Source: a virus | Strand: one strand, 5' to 3' | Length of the DNA: 48,708 nucleotides | IMG/VR virus record: IMGVR_UViG_3300034198_014458 | Span: 1 to 48,708 of that record | Shown here: positions 7,743 through 14,789 of the stretch, piece after piece | Numbering within the stretch: the stretch's first letter is position 1 | How the letters are laid out: every line of letters starts with the position of its first letter | Position numbers and translations under genes: made by a program | Notes under the pieces: generated by a model | Told to the model about the DNA's origin: nothing | The model's database searches: none | Seen by the model: only the letters and a program-made list of their open reading frames with translations

Positions 7743-9020
7743 TTATGCTACTAATTTGATTGAATAATTGCAGGCACCTTCAGCGCTTCCAGTTAACTGT
7801 TTTGAAGTACCTGCGCTTTGCCATGCAACAAATTCTAAGTAATCGTTTACCGATAGAGACACATAAGTTGAAAGTGATAAAGCTTCATAACCAGCTATTG
7901 ATTGGTGATAATCGTAAACAACATATGTACCATTTTTCTTTAACATAAATTCAACAGAAAAACCTCCAGTTGAGTCTTGAATTCTTATTTTTCCGTGAAC
8001 AAAGAAAACACCGGCAACTTGTGCAGTAAATCTTCCAGCAGAATATGATATACCAGAAGAACCTTGATTAACAAAATTTTGATCCCAATTTACAACAGCG
8101 TTTGTTGCTGTAGCTACAGTTTGTGCTGTGAACAATCGACCGGCCAATACTGGTTGACTTGGCATTGTAACACGATTTAGTGAATCAATAGAAATACTAT
8201 TTACACCAGTTGTATTTGCAACACTAAATGATGTTACATTTGCAAGTGCAATTGTTGATGCTCGAACACTTAATGTATTTGCACCAACATCTAACTGGAC
8301 TTGACCAGCAGAAGTGGCACCAAAACGACCTACTTGTGAAGTGCCTGCTGAATTGAATAATGAAACGTTGCCTTTAAATGATGAGTTCTCAGCAGCCAAT
8401 GTAATCGTTGGATTACTAATATTTGGTTGAACCAAACTGGTACCAGCAGGAATTGCAGTAATAACAGATGAACTACGGAAGCCTAAGTGCTTGATGTGTA
8501 CATTTGAACCACTTGGTGGTGCAGATGTGAATGTGATTGTTTGACCTGAAATTGTATAGTTGAGTGGTGCTCTTTGAACAATACCATCAACTGATACAGA
8601 TAATGTGTTTGCATCAGCAGGCGCTTCAGATAAAGCATACGTAGAAATTGCAGTATTACCGATATAGTTATCAACAGTAAACAAACGAATGTTGTTTGCT
8701 AATTTGTTGTATGATACTGAACCATCAGGTAAATAGACCTGAGCGCCAGAATCAAACTTACGGTAAATAACATAGATGTTGGAAGAACCAGTTGGAACTG
8801 CTTCTGTAAATATTAGTGATGTGCCGTTAACATCATAGGCAACGATTGGTTCTTGTTGAACGTTCTCAACGAAGACTTCAAGGTCAACCGCTTTCTGCAC
8901 GAAACGAGAAAGAGTAAATGTTGTTAGTGAACCGTTACCAGAGAATCTTTCCGCATCACGGGGTTCCGCAGCGGTTCTCATTGGGTCGAAAGGTAAATTA
9001 TTATTGCCGAGATATGCCAT
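7743..9020 (-). CDS. Tail fibre with repeated base domain and C1q-like tip (425 aa)
   Basis: The N-terminus MAYLGNNNLPFDPM and 'RFSGNGSLTTFTLSR' match the base of the 140-aa protein. The first ~190 residues contain two similar beta domains (each with an 'FTEAVPTGSSN' or 'FTSAPPSGSN' turn). The middle is a shaft ('VQLDVGANTLSVRAST'). The final ~135 residues (SAGRFTAQVAGVFFVHGKI, MLKKNGTYVVYDYHQS) look like a C1q/TNF-like trimeric head, as in the 177- and 179-aa proteins nearby. Likely a complete fibre. Confidence 0.78.
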   Translation of the reverse strand: MAYLGNNNLPFDPMRTAAEPRDAERFSGNGSLTTFTLSRFVQKAVDLEVFVENVQQEPIVAYDVNGTSLIFTEAVPTGSSNIYVIYRKFDSGAQVYLPDGSVSYNKLANNIRLFTVDNYIGNTAISTYALSEAPADANTLSVSVDGIVQRAPLNYTISGQTITFTSAPPSGSNVHIKHLGFRSSSVITAIPAGTSLVQPNISNPTITLAAENSSFKGNVSLFNSAGTSQVGRFGATSAGQVQLDVGANTLSVRASTIALANVTSFSVANTTGVNSISIDSLNRVTMPSQPVLAGRLFTAQTVATATNAVVNWDQNFVNQGSSGISYSAGRFTAQVAGVFFVHGKIRIQDSTGGFSVEFMLKKNGTYVVYDYHQSIAGYEALSLSTYVSLSVNDYLEFVAWQSAGTSKQLTGSAEGACNYSIKLVA

Positions 9021-9028
9021 AGTAGTAT

Positions 9029-9187
9029 TTATTCGTCCGCTGGTTCAGGTGTATTGCCTTCAGCAACCCACTTTAAATATTCTTGGTAGTCGGTGTTGGA
9101 TGGGTCAAAAGGAATATATGCGTTATCCGACAGACGCTTAACTTGGTCTTGCTCGTTACGAATATTTAATGGACATAATTTATACAT
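9029..9187 (-). CDS. Fibre-linked small protein, MYKL family copy 4 (52 aa)
   Basis: Starts [11 protein letters not shown] directly after the stop of the 370-aa adhesin and ends [20 protein letters not shown], identical to copies 1 and 3. At DNA level the C-terminal region is also nearly identical to the other copies, forming a dispersed repeat about 55 nt long. AATAAATA at 9026-9033 overlaps its stop and may be a late promoter for the following fibre. Confidence 0.8.
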   Translation of the reverse strand: MYKLCPLNIRNEQDQVKRLSDNAYIPFDPSNTDYQEYLKWVAEGNTPEPADE

Positions 9188-10300
9188 TTATAACTCCGCT
9201 GATGCTGTTGCATGAAACTCATATGTTTGAGCTGCTACACCATTTGTTGATGTCTGAATATAACTAAGCAAAGAATTTGTGCCGTGGTTTTGTACACTAG
9301 ATACTGTAATTGTGGATCCAGAATTACTATAAACATTAATTCTGTCTGCGGTTCCTGTTTGTGAGTATAAAGTCACGGTTGGAGTTACCCTCATTGATAC
9401 TGGCAATCTTGGATTAAATGCTTTTAATCTAGATAAAGTCCCGTCTGCTAAAGTCTCACAATATACGCTGCCTACAGATGTACTTGTACCAACAGCAACA
9501 TCGGTATTATATGTTTTATAAAAATATCTCTGACACATTGCAAGTTCTTGTCCAAAGGGGCGGTATTCAAAACTTGAGGCCGTAGAACCTCTTTCCAATT
9601 GAACACCAGTAAATGCCCATGTAGCTCCAGTTGTAGCAACTACAGAAGTACCTCCTATTGCACCACGATAATCACCAGCAGCCCAAGCACCAGCAGTTCC
9701 TTGAAGTGTAGAGCCACAACCCATATCCCAATAAACAAGCATGCCAGTACCATTTGTTGCACCGACCCAAGTTCCTGATGTATCACCTGGAATTGTTATT
9801 GTTTCATACTCCCAAGTATTTGCTGAGTTTATGGTATATGTGAATGGGTAAGAACGGTCTTGTGCAGAATTTTGTATTGAACCACCAAAAGTACCAGTTA
9901 AACTAGAACGAACCCAAAATGATAATGTTATAGTTTTAGCGTTTACACTTCCCCAACCAAAATCGGCGGTGTTATAACCTTCAATTTTTTGAATTAATTG
10001 TGCTCTAGTGGAAGCACCTGATGCTGAGCCACTTGTTATTGTATAGAGTAAAGAAGCAGAAAAACCTACAGGTGAATTACTACTTTGAGCCAAAGTTCCT
10101 GTTGCAGAGCCGTTAGTAAAATATGAATATCTGTCAACAGAGTAAATTGTATTGTTGTTGGAAGCAACATTAGCTCCAGCATTCCTCTGGTCAACAGTCA
10201 TGGCTCCGTTTATAATTCGATTTCTAAAATGAGTCCAACCAGACGATACTGTTGAGCCGTCATCGAATGCGATATTACTTCCGCTGTATGATACAGTCAT
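9188..10300 (-). CDS. Tail fibre/adhesin with RIINGDMRIDQR-type domain, copy 4 (370 aa)
   Basis: Leader MTVSYSGSNIAFDDGSTV, then RNRIINGAMTVDQRNAGANV. The shared body includes 'FWVRSSLTGTFGGSIQN', 'TWEYETITIPGDTSGTW' and 'FTGVQLERGSTASSFEYRPFG'. The final ~100 residues (YNTDVAVGTSTSVGSVY onward) are distinct from the other copies. It is the most promoter-proximal of the four paralogues. A virion adhesin binding a surface glycan is the likely role; the ligand cannot be told. Confidence 0.82.
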   Translation of the reverse strand: MTVSYSGSNIAFDDGSTVSSGWTHFRNRIINGAMTVDQRNAGANVASNNNTIYSVDRYSYFTNGSATGTLAQSSNSPVGFSASLLYTITSGSASGASTRAQLIQKIEGYNTADFGWGSVNAKTITLSFWVRSSLTGTFGGSIQNSAQDRSYPFTYTINSANTWEYETITIPGDTSGTWVGATNGTGMLVYWDMGCGSTLQGTAGAWAAGDYRGAIGGTSVVATTGATWAFTGVQLERGSTASSFEYRPFGQELAMCQRYFYKTYNTDVAVGTSTSVGSVYCETLADGTLSRLKAFNPRLPVSMRVTPTVTLYSQTGTADRINVYSNSGSTITVSSVQNHGTNSLLSYIQTSTNGVAAQTYEFHATASAEL

Positions 10301-10310
10301 GTCTTAACCT

Positions 10311-10484
10311 TTAATTAATCTCTGCCAACTGCTCATCAGTTGGTCTTTGTAATGTTGGGTGTTCCCATTTGGCAATGTAATCGCCACGTTCATCACCATC
10401 GTTTTGCAATGTGATTGTACCAAATGCAAAATCGGTAAATGTTAATTCTGGATAAATTGTTTTAATTTTTTCTACTAATGTCAT
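10311..10484 (-). CDS. Small fibre-assembly-like protein, KWEHPT family copy 2 (57 aa)
   Basis: Short gene, start overlapping the stop of the 179-aa protein (TAATG). It reads MTLVEKIKTIYPEL...GDYIAKWEHPTLQRPTDEQL. The 'W..P..PT.EQL' ending is typical of small XkdW/tail-fibre-assembly-type proteins. It is a clear paralogue of the 57-aa gene at 11007-11180: same length and same 'ITLQND' and 'KWEHPTL' blocks. Probably helps assemble or cap the C1q-like fibre upstream of it. Confidence 0.8.
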   Translation of the reverse strand: MTLVEKIKTIYPELTFTDFAFGTITLQNDGDERGDYIAKWEHPTLQRPTDEQLAEIN

Positions 10485-11023
10485 TATGCAGTCCTTGCCA
10501 TATAACCATTAAACCAAGTTGCACTACTTCCAAAACCAATTGATGCAGAAGCGCTAGATATGTATCCGTACAATTCTACATAATCAGTAGTTCCATTTAG
10601 ATACACTAAAGTTGACACACCAAAACAATCAGCTGCAATATAATAATTGCCATTAAAATAAAGTTGAGTACCTTGTTTAAATATAGAACCATTTTTGTAT
10701 AGTGCTGCAATTTTTAAAGCACAAGCTGCCCCATTTCTTAAATATAAAGTTCCATTAATCTGATAATATCCAGCAACAGTAGGTGTAAATCGACCTGAAG
10801 AAAAGTTACTATTAGTATCATATTCTTCTGTATCTAAGAGCGCCTTTGTCCAAACATCACCTGTGATTGATTGGTTTGCGCTACCATTTACTTGATACGC
10901 AGCAAACGCAGGACCATTTCCAACAACGTTTGCTGCCAAATCTTCTTGAATAATAGATGCATTTGGCAATCCACCAGGAGTTAAACCTGTAACGTTACCG
11001 TCTCCATTAAGAACTAATGGCAT
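10484..11023 (-). CDS. C1q-like short fibre/head protein, copy 2 (179 aa)
   Basis: The N-terminal ~40 residues (MPLVLNGDGNVTGLTPGG) form a short base. The rest is a C1q/TNF-like jelly roll: 'GRFTPTVAGYYQINGTLYL', 'LYKNGSIFKQGTQ', 'LNGTTDYVELYGYIS'. It is a paralogue of the 177-aa gene at 11180. The start lies inside the end of the preceding 57-aa gene in another frame, a 17-nt overlap. Likely a trimeric receptor-binding head. Confidence 0.75.
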   Translation of the reverse strand: MPLVLNGDGNVTGLTPGGLPNASIIQEDLAANVVGNGPAFAAYQVNGSANQSITGDVWTKALLDTEEYDTNSNFSSGRFTPTVAGYYQINGTLYLRNGAACALKIAALYKNGSIFKQGTQLYFNGNYYIAADCFGVSTLVYLNGTTDYVELYGYISSASASIGFGSSATWFNGYMARTA

Positions 11024-11180
11024 CTAATTGCTCCTGTGTTGGTTGTGCAAGTGTTGGATGTTCCCACTTGGATATGTAGTCACCTTGGCCATTGCTATCG
11101 TTTTGTAATGTAATAACAGTAATAAAATCTCTGTTAGTCAATTCGGGATAAATTGATTTAATTTTTTCGTATAATGTCAT
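11007..11180 (-). CDS. Small fibre-assembly-like protein, KWEHPT family copy 1 (57 aa)
   Basis: Reads MTLYEKIKSIYPEL...GDYISKWEHPTLAQPTQEQLD. The start overlaps the stop of the 177-aa gene (TGATG) and its last 17 nt overlap the next fibre start. Same length and pattern as the copy at 10311-10484. The pair (C1q-like protein plus 57-aa partner) therefore exists as a tandem duplication. Confidence 0.8.
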   Translation of the reverse strand: MTLYEKIKSIYPELTNRDFITVITLQNDSNGQGDYISKWEHPTLAQPTQEQLDAISS

Positions 11181-11713
11181 CATGCAGCCTTAACTAAAAT
11201 GCCTTGAAACCAACTATATTCAATTTGCGTACCATAAACGGTTGCCCCAGCGCCACTAATGTAAACATATAACTCAGTATAATCAGTTGTTCCATTAAGA
11301 TATATTAGTGCTGCTCCGTTGACGTATGATTCACCATTAGTAACTGAAATTCCACTAGAGCGTTTTTGTCTGACACCATTTTTATAAATGTCACAAAGAT
11401 TCAAAGATGTTGAGACACCGCCAATATCTAACTGCCAATTGAACTGATAATAACCGGCAACTGTTGGTGTGAAACGACTGGTACTGGTGTCATAGTTACT
11501 ATTTGTATCAAATTCTTCTACATTAAAAGTTACTTTTGTAAAAGTGCTACTAGCAGTACCTGTTTGGTTTGCGCTTTTATAAGCACTAAACGCAGGAATG
11601 TTTCCGTATGTTCCTAATGTGACACCATTCTGTTGAATGTTTAGTGGACCAGTTCCGTCAGCAAAAAATGTTGAACCTAGTACACCAGTTGTTGTTGTAT
11701 TAATTAATGCCAT
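11180..11713 (-). CDS. C1q-like short fibre/head protein, copy 1 (177 aa)
   Basis: The N-terminal MALINTTTTGVLGSTFFADG segment is followed by a C1q-like jelly roll with 'SRFTPTVAGYYQFNWQLDI', 'IYKNGVRQKRSSG' and 'YLNGTTDYTELYVYISGAG'. Paralogue of 10484-11023 with a different N-terminus. It starts 1 nt after the 71-aa gene. Probably another trimeric adhesin head of the virion. Confidence 0.75.
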   Translation of the reverse strand: MALINTTTTGVLGSTFFADGTGPLNIQQNGVTLGTYGNIPAFSAYKSANQTGTASSTFTKVTFNVEEFDTNSNYDTSTSRFTPTVAGYYQFNWQLDIGGVSTSLNLCDIYKNGVRQKRSSGISVTNGESYVNGAALIYLNGTTDYTELYVYISGAGATVYGTQIEYSWFQGILVKAA

Positions 11714-11714
11714 A

Positions 11715-11930
11715 TTATAGAACCGTCCATTTCTGACCTGTTGGTACTGTGATTGCCTTACCGTTTAAAATGGTAATAGGACCAACAGACATAGCATTGT
11801 TACCACCAGTTAGTGTGTAACTGTTGTAAACTGTATTGGCATTTTCCAACATAGCAACACCGGTTTGAAACGCTGTGTTAGCGCTACCACCAGTACCCCA
11901 AATGCCACCTTGAACTCTAGTAAGTGCCAT
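11715..11930 (-). CDS. Small fibre-base protein (71 aa)
   Basis: MALTRVQGGIWGTGGSANTAF...ITVPTGQKWTVL. The ending '(G/N)xxWTVL/F' is shared with the 140-aa protein at 4498, hinting at a common short structural module. Located between the 108-aa virion protein and the C1q-like pair. No function beyond virion structure can be assigned. Confidence 0.6.
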   Translation of the reverse strand: MALTRVQGGIWGTGGSANTAFQTGVAMLENANTVYNSYTLTGGNNAMSVGPITILNGKAITVPTGQKWTVL

Positions 11931-11938
11931 TTTTATCC

Positions 11939-12265
11939 TTAAGCGATTTCAAGTAAAGAAACAATCACATCTACTGAGCCGTTGGCGCTTGTAGTGATTT
12001 TCACACTATCTGCTGCCTGTAAAACAACTTTCTGGTCACCACCGATAGGAACTAAGGTAGACCCTGTGAGGATTGGCGCATTAGATATAATTGAGTAATC
12101 TACTGATGAACGAGTTAAGAAAACGTTTGCTGTAACGGTACCAGCACCTTTGTTTGAAAGTGTCATACCGATAAGCGTTGTCTGTGTTGCACTTGGCGTA
12201 GTGTAGATTGTGTTACCACTAGTTACAATATTTGCCGCAACGTTACTTTTGAAGGTGTTTGCCAT
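11939..12265 (-). CDS. Small virion structural protein (108 aa)
   Basis: A compact beta-sandwich-like sequence (MANTFKSNVAANIVTSGNTIYTTPSATQTTLIGMTLSNKG, ending DVIVSLLEIA). Proteins of this type are frequent next to fibre genes of marine T4-like phages. GATAAATA at 12290-12297, upstream of the ATG, resembles a late promoter, and the SD AAGGAAAA is present. Role in the tail is inferred from context. Confidence 0.62.
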   Translation of the reverse strand: MANTFKSNVAANIVTSGNTIYTTPSATQTTLIGMTLSNKGAGTVTANVFLTRSSVDYSIISNAPILTGSTLVPIGGDQKVVLQAADSVKITTSANGSVDVIVSLLEIA

Positions 12266-12292
12266 TTTTTATATTTTCCTTGATATTCTTAT

Positions 12293-13033
12293 TTATCCAA
12301 GTGCGATGGCCATAACGATTGCTTGACCAGCAGGTTCGAACTGAAATACTGAATTACCAGTAATACGTTCAATATTTGCATTATTCGATACATTCACATT
12401 CACTACATTCATTACACTATTAGGTTTGCCTTCTAGTGTCCGGAAGTAGATTGTATTTGCATTAATGTTATCTAAGTTGGTGTTACCACGTACGGTTAAA
12501 TCACCATTAATAATCGTATTACCACCAACATATAGGTCTGAACCTACATTTAGTGTCGTGCCAACTCTTGCGTTATTTGATACGTTGATTGTGTTGGCAG
12601 TAATATCACGTAAGTTGGCATTATTGCCAGTAATCGTGCCACCAAATGTGATGTTCCCTGATACTTCTAGGTCATTGAAACCAATTGCATCAAGTTGAAT
12701 ATTACCACCAACATACAAGTTGCCAGTAATATTAGTATCACCATAGACCCAAAGGTCGTCACCAATCCATGCATCAGTTGTTACATTAAGTGATGCAACA
12801 TTATTTAGAATTGTTACATTACCTAATGTTGCAGAATTTGCATATAACACGTTAATGCCAGCGGATGTGCGGACATTAAGAATTGCACCTGTACCAGAAA
12901 CTTGAAGTTTTGTATTGGCGACAAAGGTCGCACCGTTACCATCAGTAAGGTTGTTCGCAACCGTAATTAATTCTTGGGTGGCAATCAACCATTGTTGAAA
13001 CGTATTGCCAGTATTGACTTGTTTAATTGCCAT
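12293..13033 (-). CDS. Tail fibre shaft protein with beta repeats (246 aa)
   Basis: N-terminal helix MAIKQVNTGNTFQQWLIATQELITVANNLTDG is a fibre attachment domain typical of marine T4-like phages. Residues ~60-200 are short Asn/Val/Gly beta repeats (GNLYVGGN, GDLTVRGN, ANTINVSNNARVG), consistent with a triple-beta-helix shaft. Start overlaps the stop of the 77-aa coiled-coil gene. Confidence 0.75.
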   Translation of the reverse strand: MAIKQVNTGNTFQQWLIATQELITVANNLTDGNGATFVANTKLQVSGTGAILNVRTSAGINVLYANSATLGNVTILNNVASLNVTTDAWIGDDLWVYGDTNITGNLYVGGNIQLDAIGFNDLEVSGNITFGGTITGNNANLRDITANTINVSNNARVGTTLNVGSDLYVGGNTIINGDLTVRGNTNLDNINANTIYFRTLEGKPNSVMNVVNVNVSNNANIERITGNSVFQFEPAGQAIVMAIALG

Positions 13034-13266
13034 TAATTACCTCTGTTTTGTGCGAGACTACGCAACAAACTTTTAATTTCCAACATATCTTCTTCTATTC
13101 TATTCAATCGTTCATGCGTTTCGGTAACTTCTTTTTTCTGACGATTAAATATATTTTTACGCATACGATATGAATTGTATGCTTCACTATTGGTATTTAG
13201 AAGAGCTTTGGAGTTAATATCTCTCAAAAGCGATTCATTTTCAGTTTGTACAGTTTGCGTTTCCAT
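13033..13266 (-). CDS. Small coiled-coil protein (77 aa)
   Basis: Charged and helical throughout: METQTVQTENESLLRDINSK then 'NRQKKEVTETHERLNRIEEDMLEIKSLLRSLA', a clear coiled coil over roughly residues 42-72. It overlaps both neighbours by one nucleotide or so (stop/start). It could bundle fibre trimers or act as an assembly factor between baseplate and fibre genes. No family recognised. Confidence 0.65.
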   Translation of the reverse strand: METQTVQTENESLLRDINSKALLNTNSEAYNSYRMRKNIFNRQKKEVTETHERLNRIEEDMLEIKSLLRSLAQNRGN

Positions 13267-14789
13267 TATGGTGCCAATGCCAATGTTCTAAAATCTCTAA
13301 TTAAAGGAACGAATGTTGGGTCAGATGTTGTCATAACAATCTTAATTGCAAACGTTTTGAAAGTATCATATGTTGCATTATTTGAACCAACATATTGACA
13401 GTCTGTTGTGAACGGCAAGTATAGGTACTCACGGTAGTCACCGACATATTTTGATTTGATTGTGTTCGGTATTGTTTCATTACCTGTCTGAACACATTTC
13501 ATACGAACATATGGACGGTCATCAAAGTTGTCACCATCTTCTGCGGCTAAAACTTTGTAGTAAACTTCAATGCTTGTTTGTGAAGGATTGTATGCAGACA
13601 TATAAACACGTAACATGTTTGCATCAAAACCATCTTGTAGTACAACTCGGCGTGTAATATAACGTGCCTTTGCATTGCCACCACGAGCAGCAACTTCATT
13701 TGCAATTCTAACTGTAGCACCAGTACCGCCGCCACCAGTTACGGTTGCGGTAATAGCATCAACATAACCTAAACCTGGTGCATCAACTTTAATGTCAACA
13801 ATTTGACCTGTTACAACATTTGCAACAGCATATGCGTTTGCACCAGAGCCTTTTGCGGAAGTAATTGTAATAGTTGCATTGCCACTAAATCCTGAACCTG
13901 GATTTGTAATTACAATGTCACCTGGATGAATTTCTGCATTATCAATAACGTTTTCAATCGCAACGATAGAAACACGTTCAATATCGATAACAGGAGAAAC
14001 AGTATCATCAGAGGTAACAAATTCTGTTTTTAGAATGTATGCACCATTATTGGCAGTTAAAACTTTACGTTCATCTAAGTAATAATTTTCACCAACGGTT
14101 GCATCAGCAAAGTCAGCATCGAAAGCACCAGTTGCATTTGATGTTGCCTTGTCGTAATAGAGAATATCGGTATCTTTGAATACCAATTCTTGTGTTGTAA
14201 TTTTGCGTAAATCGTAAACTGTGTTAGCAGTTGCAGCTTTACTATTAAGTTGTAGAACTGTGGTACCGGTTGTAAACTTACAACGATTCAAACGGAACAT
14301 TAAGTCTAATTCTTGATATGGTGTATATGTTGAACCGTTTTGTGATTTAAAGAATGCACCAGCATATGGCTGTTCAGAAATCAAACGGTCAGAACCATCC
14401 AAACGTGTCTTACCTAATTCGGCAATATAGACAGAGTATGAATCTGAGTTTGTGTAAAGAACGATTGAATGTTCACCTGGTTGTAAATAAACTGGTGCAG
14501 AAAATTTAAATCTTGTGTACTTTGTGTTATCGCTGAACGTAGGTACATTACCATCAATACCACTAACTGTGTTTATGTCTAACGATTGTTTAACAACCTC
14601 ACCAAATGGGTAAATTGTTGTTGAGTGTGGATATCCATTAACAGTAGGACGTAACTGAAGTGTGAATGGTAAATATGTGATAGTATCTTTTTTCTTAAAA
14701 CACAAGTCGATACTATCCGCAAACATACCCTTAGGATATTTTTGAGCGTCAACAAAGAACGTTTGTGCAACTGGGTCAATATTAGACAT
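13266..14789 (-). CDS. Baseplate/fibre-connector structural protein (507 aa)
   Basis: Starts MSNIDPVAQTFFVDAQKYPKG and contains 'SIDLCFKKKDTITYLPFTLQLRPTVNGYPHST' and 'PYAGAFFKSQNGSTYTPYQELDLMF'. This block is characteristic of large baseplate-associated proteins in marine T4-like phages, where it often follows a DUF4815 region. Residues ~285-375 hold two GxGF/Y beta repeats (GSGFSGNATITITSAKGSGA; GLGYVDAITATVTGGGGTGA). It overlaps the 1754-aa gene by 8 nt and is probably its partner in the wedge. Confidence 0.7.
   Translation of the reverse strand: MSNIDPVAQTFFVDAQKYPKGMFADSIDLCFKKKDTITYLPFTLQLRPTVNGYPHSTTIYPFGEVVKQSLDINTVSGIDGNVPTFSDNTKYTRFKFSAPVYLQPGEHSIVLYTNSDSYSVYIAELGKTRLDGSDRLISEQPYAGAFFKSQNGSTYTPYQELDLMFRLNRCKFTTGTTVLQLNSKAATANTVYDLRKITTQELVFKDTDILYYDKATSNATGAFDADFADATVGENYYLDERKVLTANNGAYILKTEFVTSDDTVSPVIDIERVSIVAIENVIDNAEIHPGDIVITNPGSGFSGNATITITSAKGSGANAYAVANVVTGQIVDIKVDAPGLGYVDAITATVTGGGGTGATVRIANEVAARGGNAKARYITRRVVLQDGFDANMLRVYMSAYNPSQTSIEVYYKVLAAEDGDNFDDRPYVRMKCVQTGNETIPNTIKSKYVGDYREYLYLPFTTDCQYVGSNNATYDTFKTFAIKIVMTTSDPTFVPLIRDFRTLALAP

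Noticed and set aside
1-13266. Possible diversity-generating retroelement acting on the adhesins
   Set aside because: Paralogues with variable tips prompted a look, but no reverse transcriptase, template repeat or adenine-biased variation is visible in the window.
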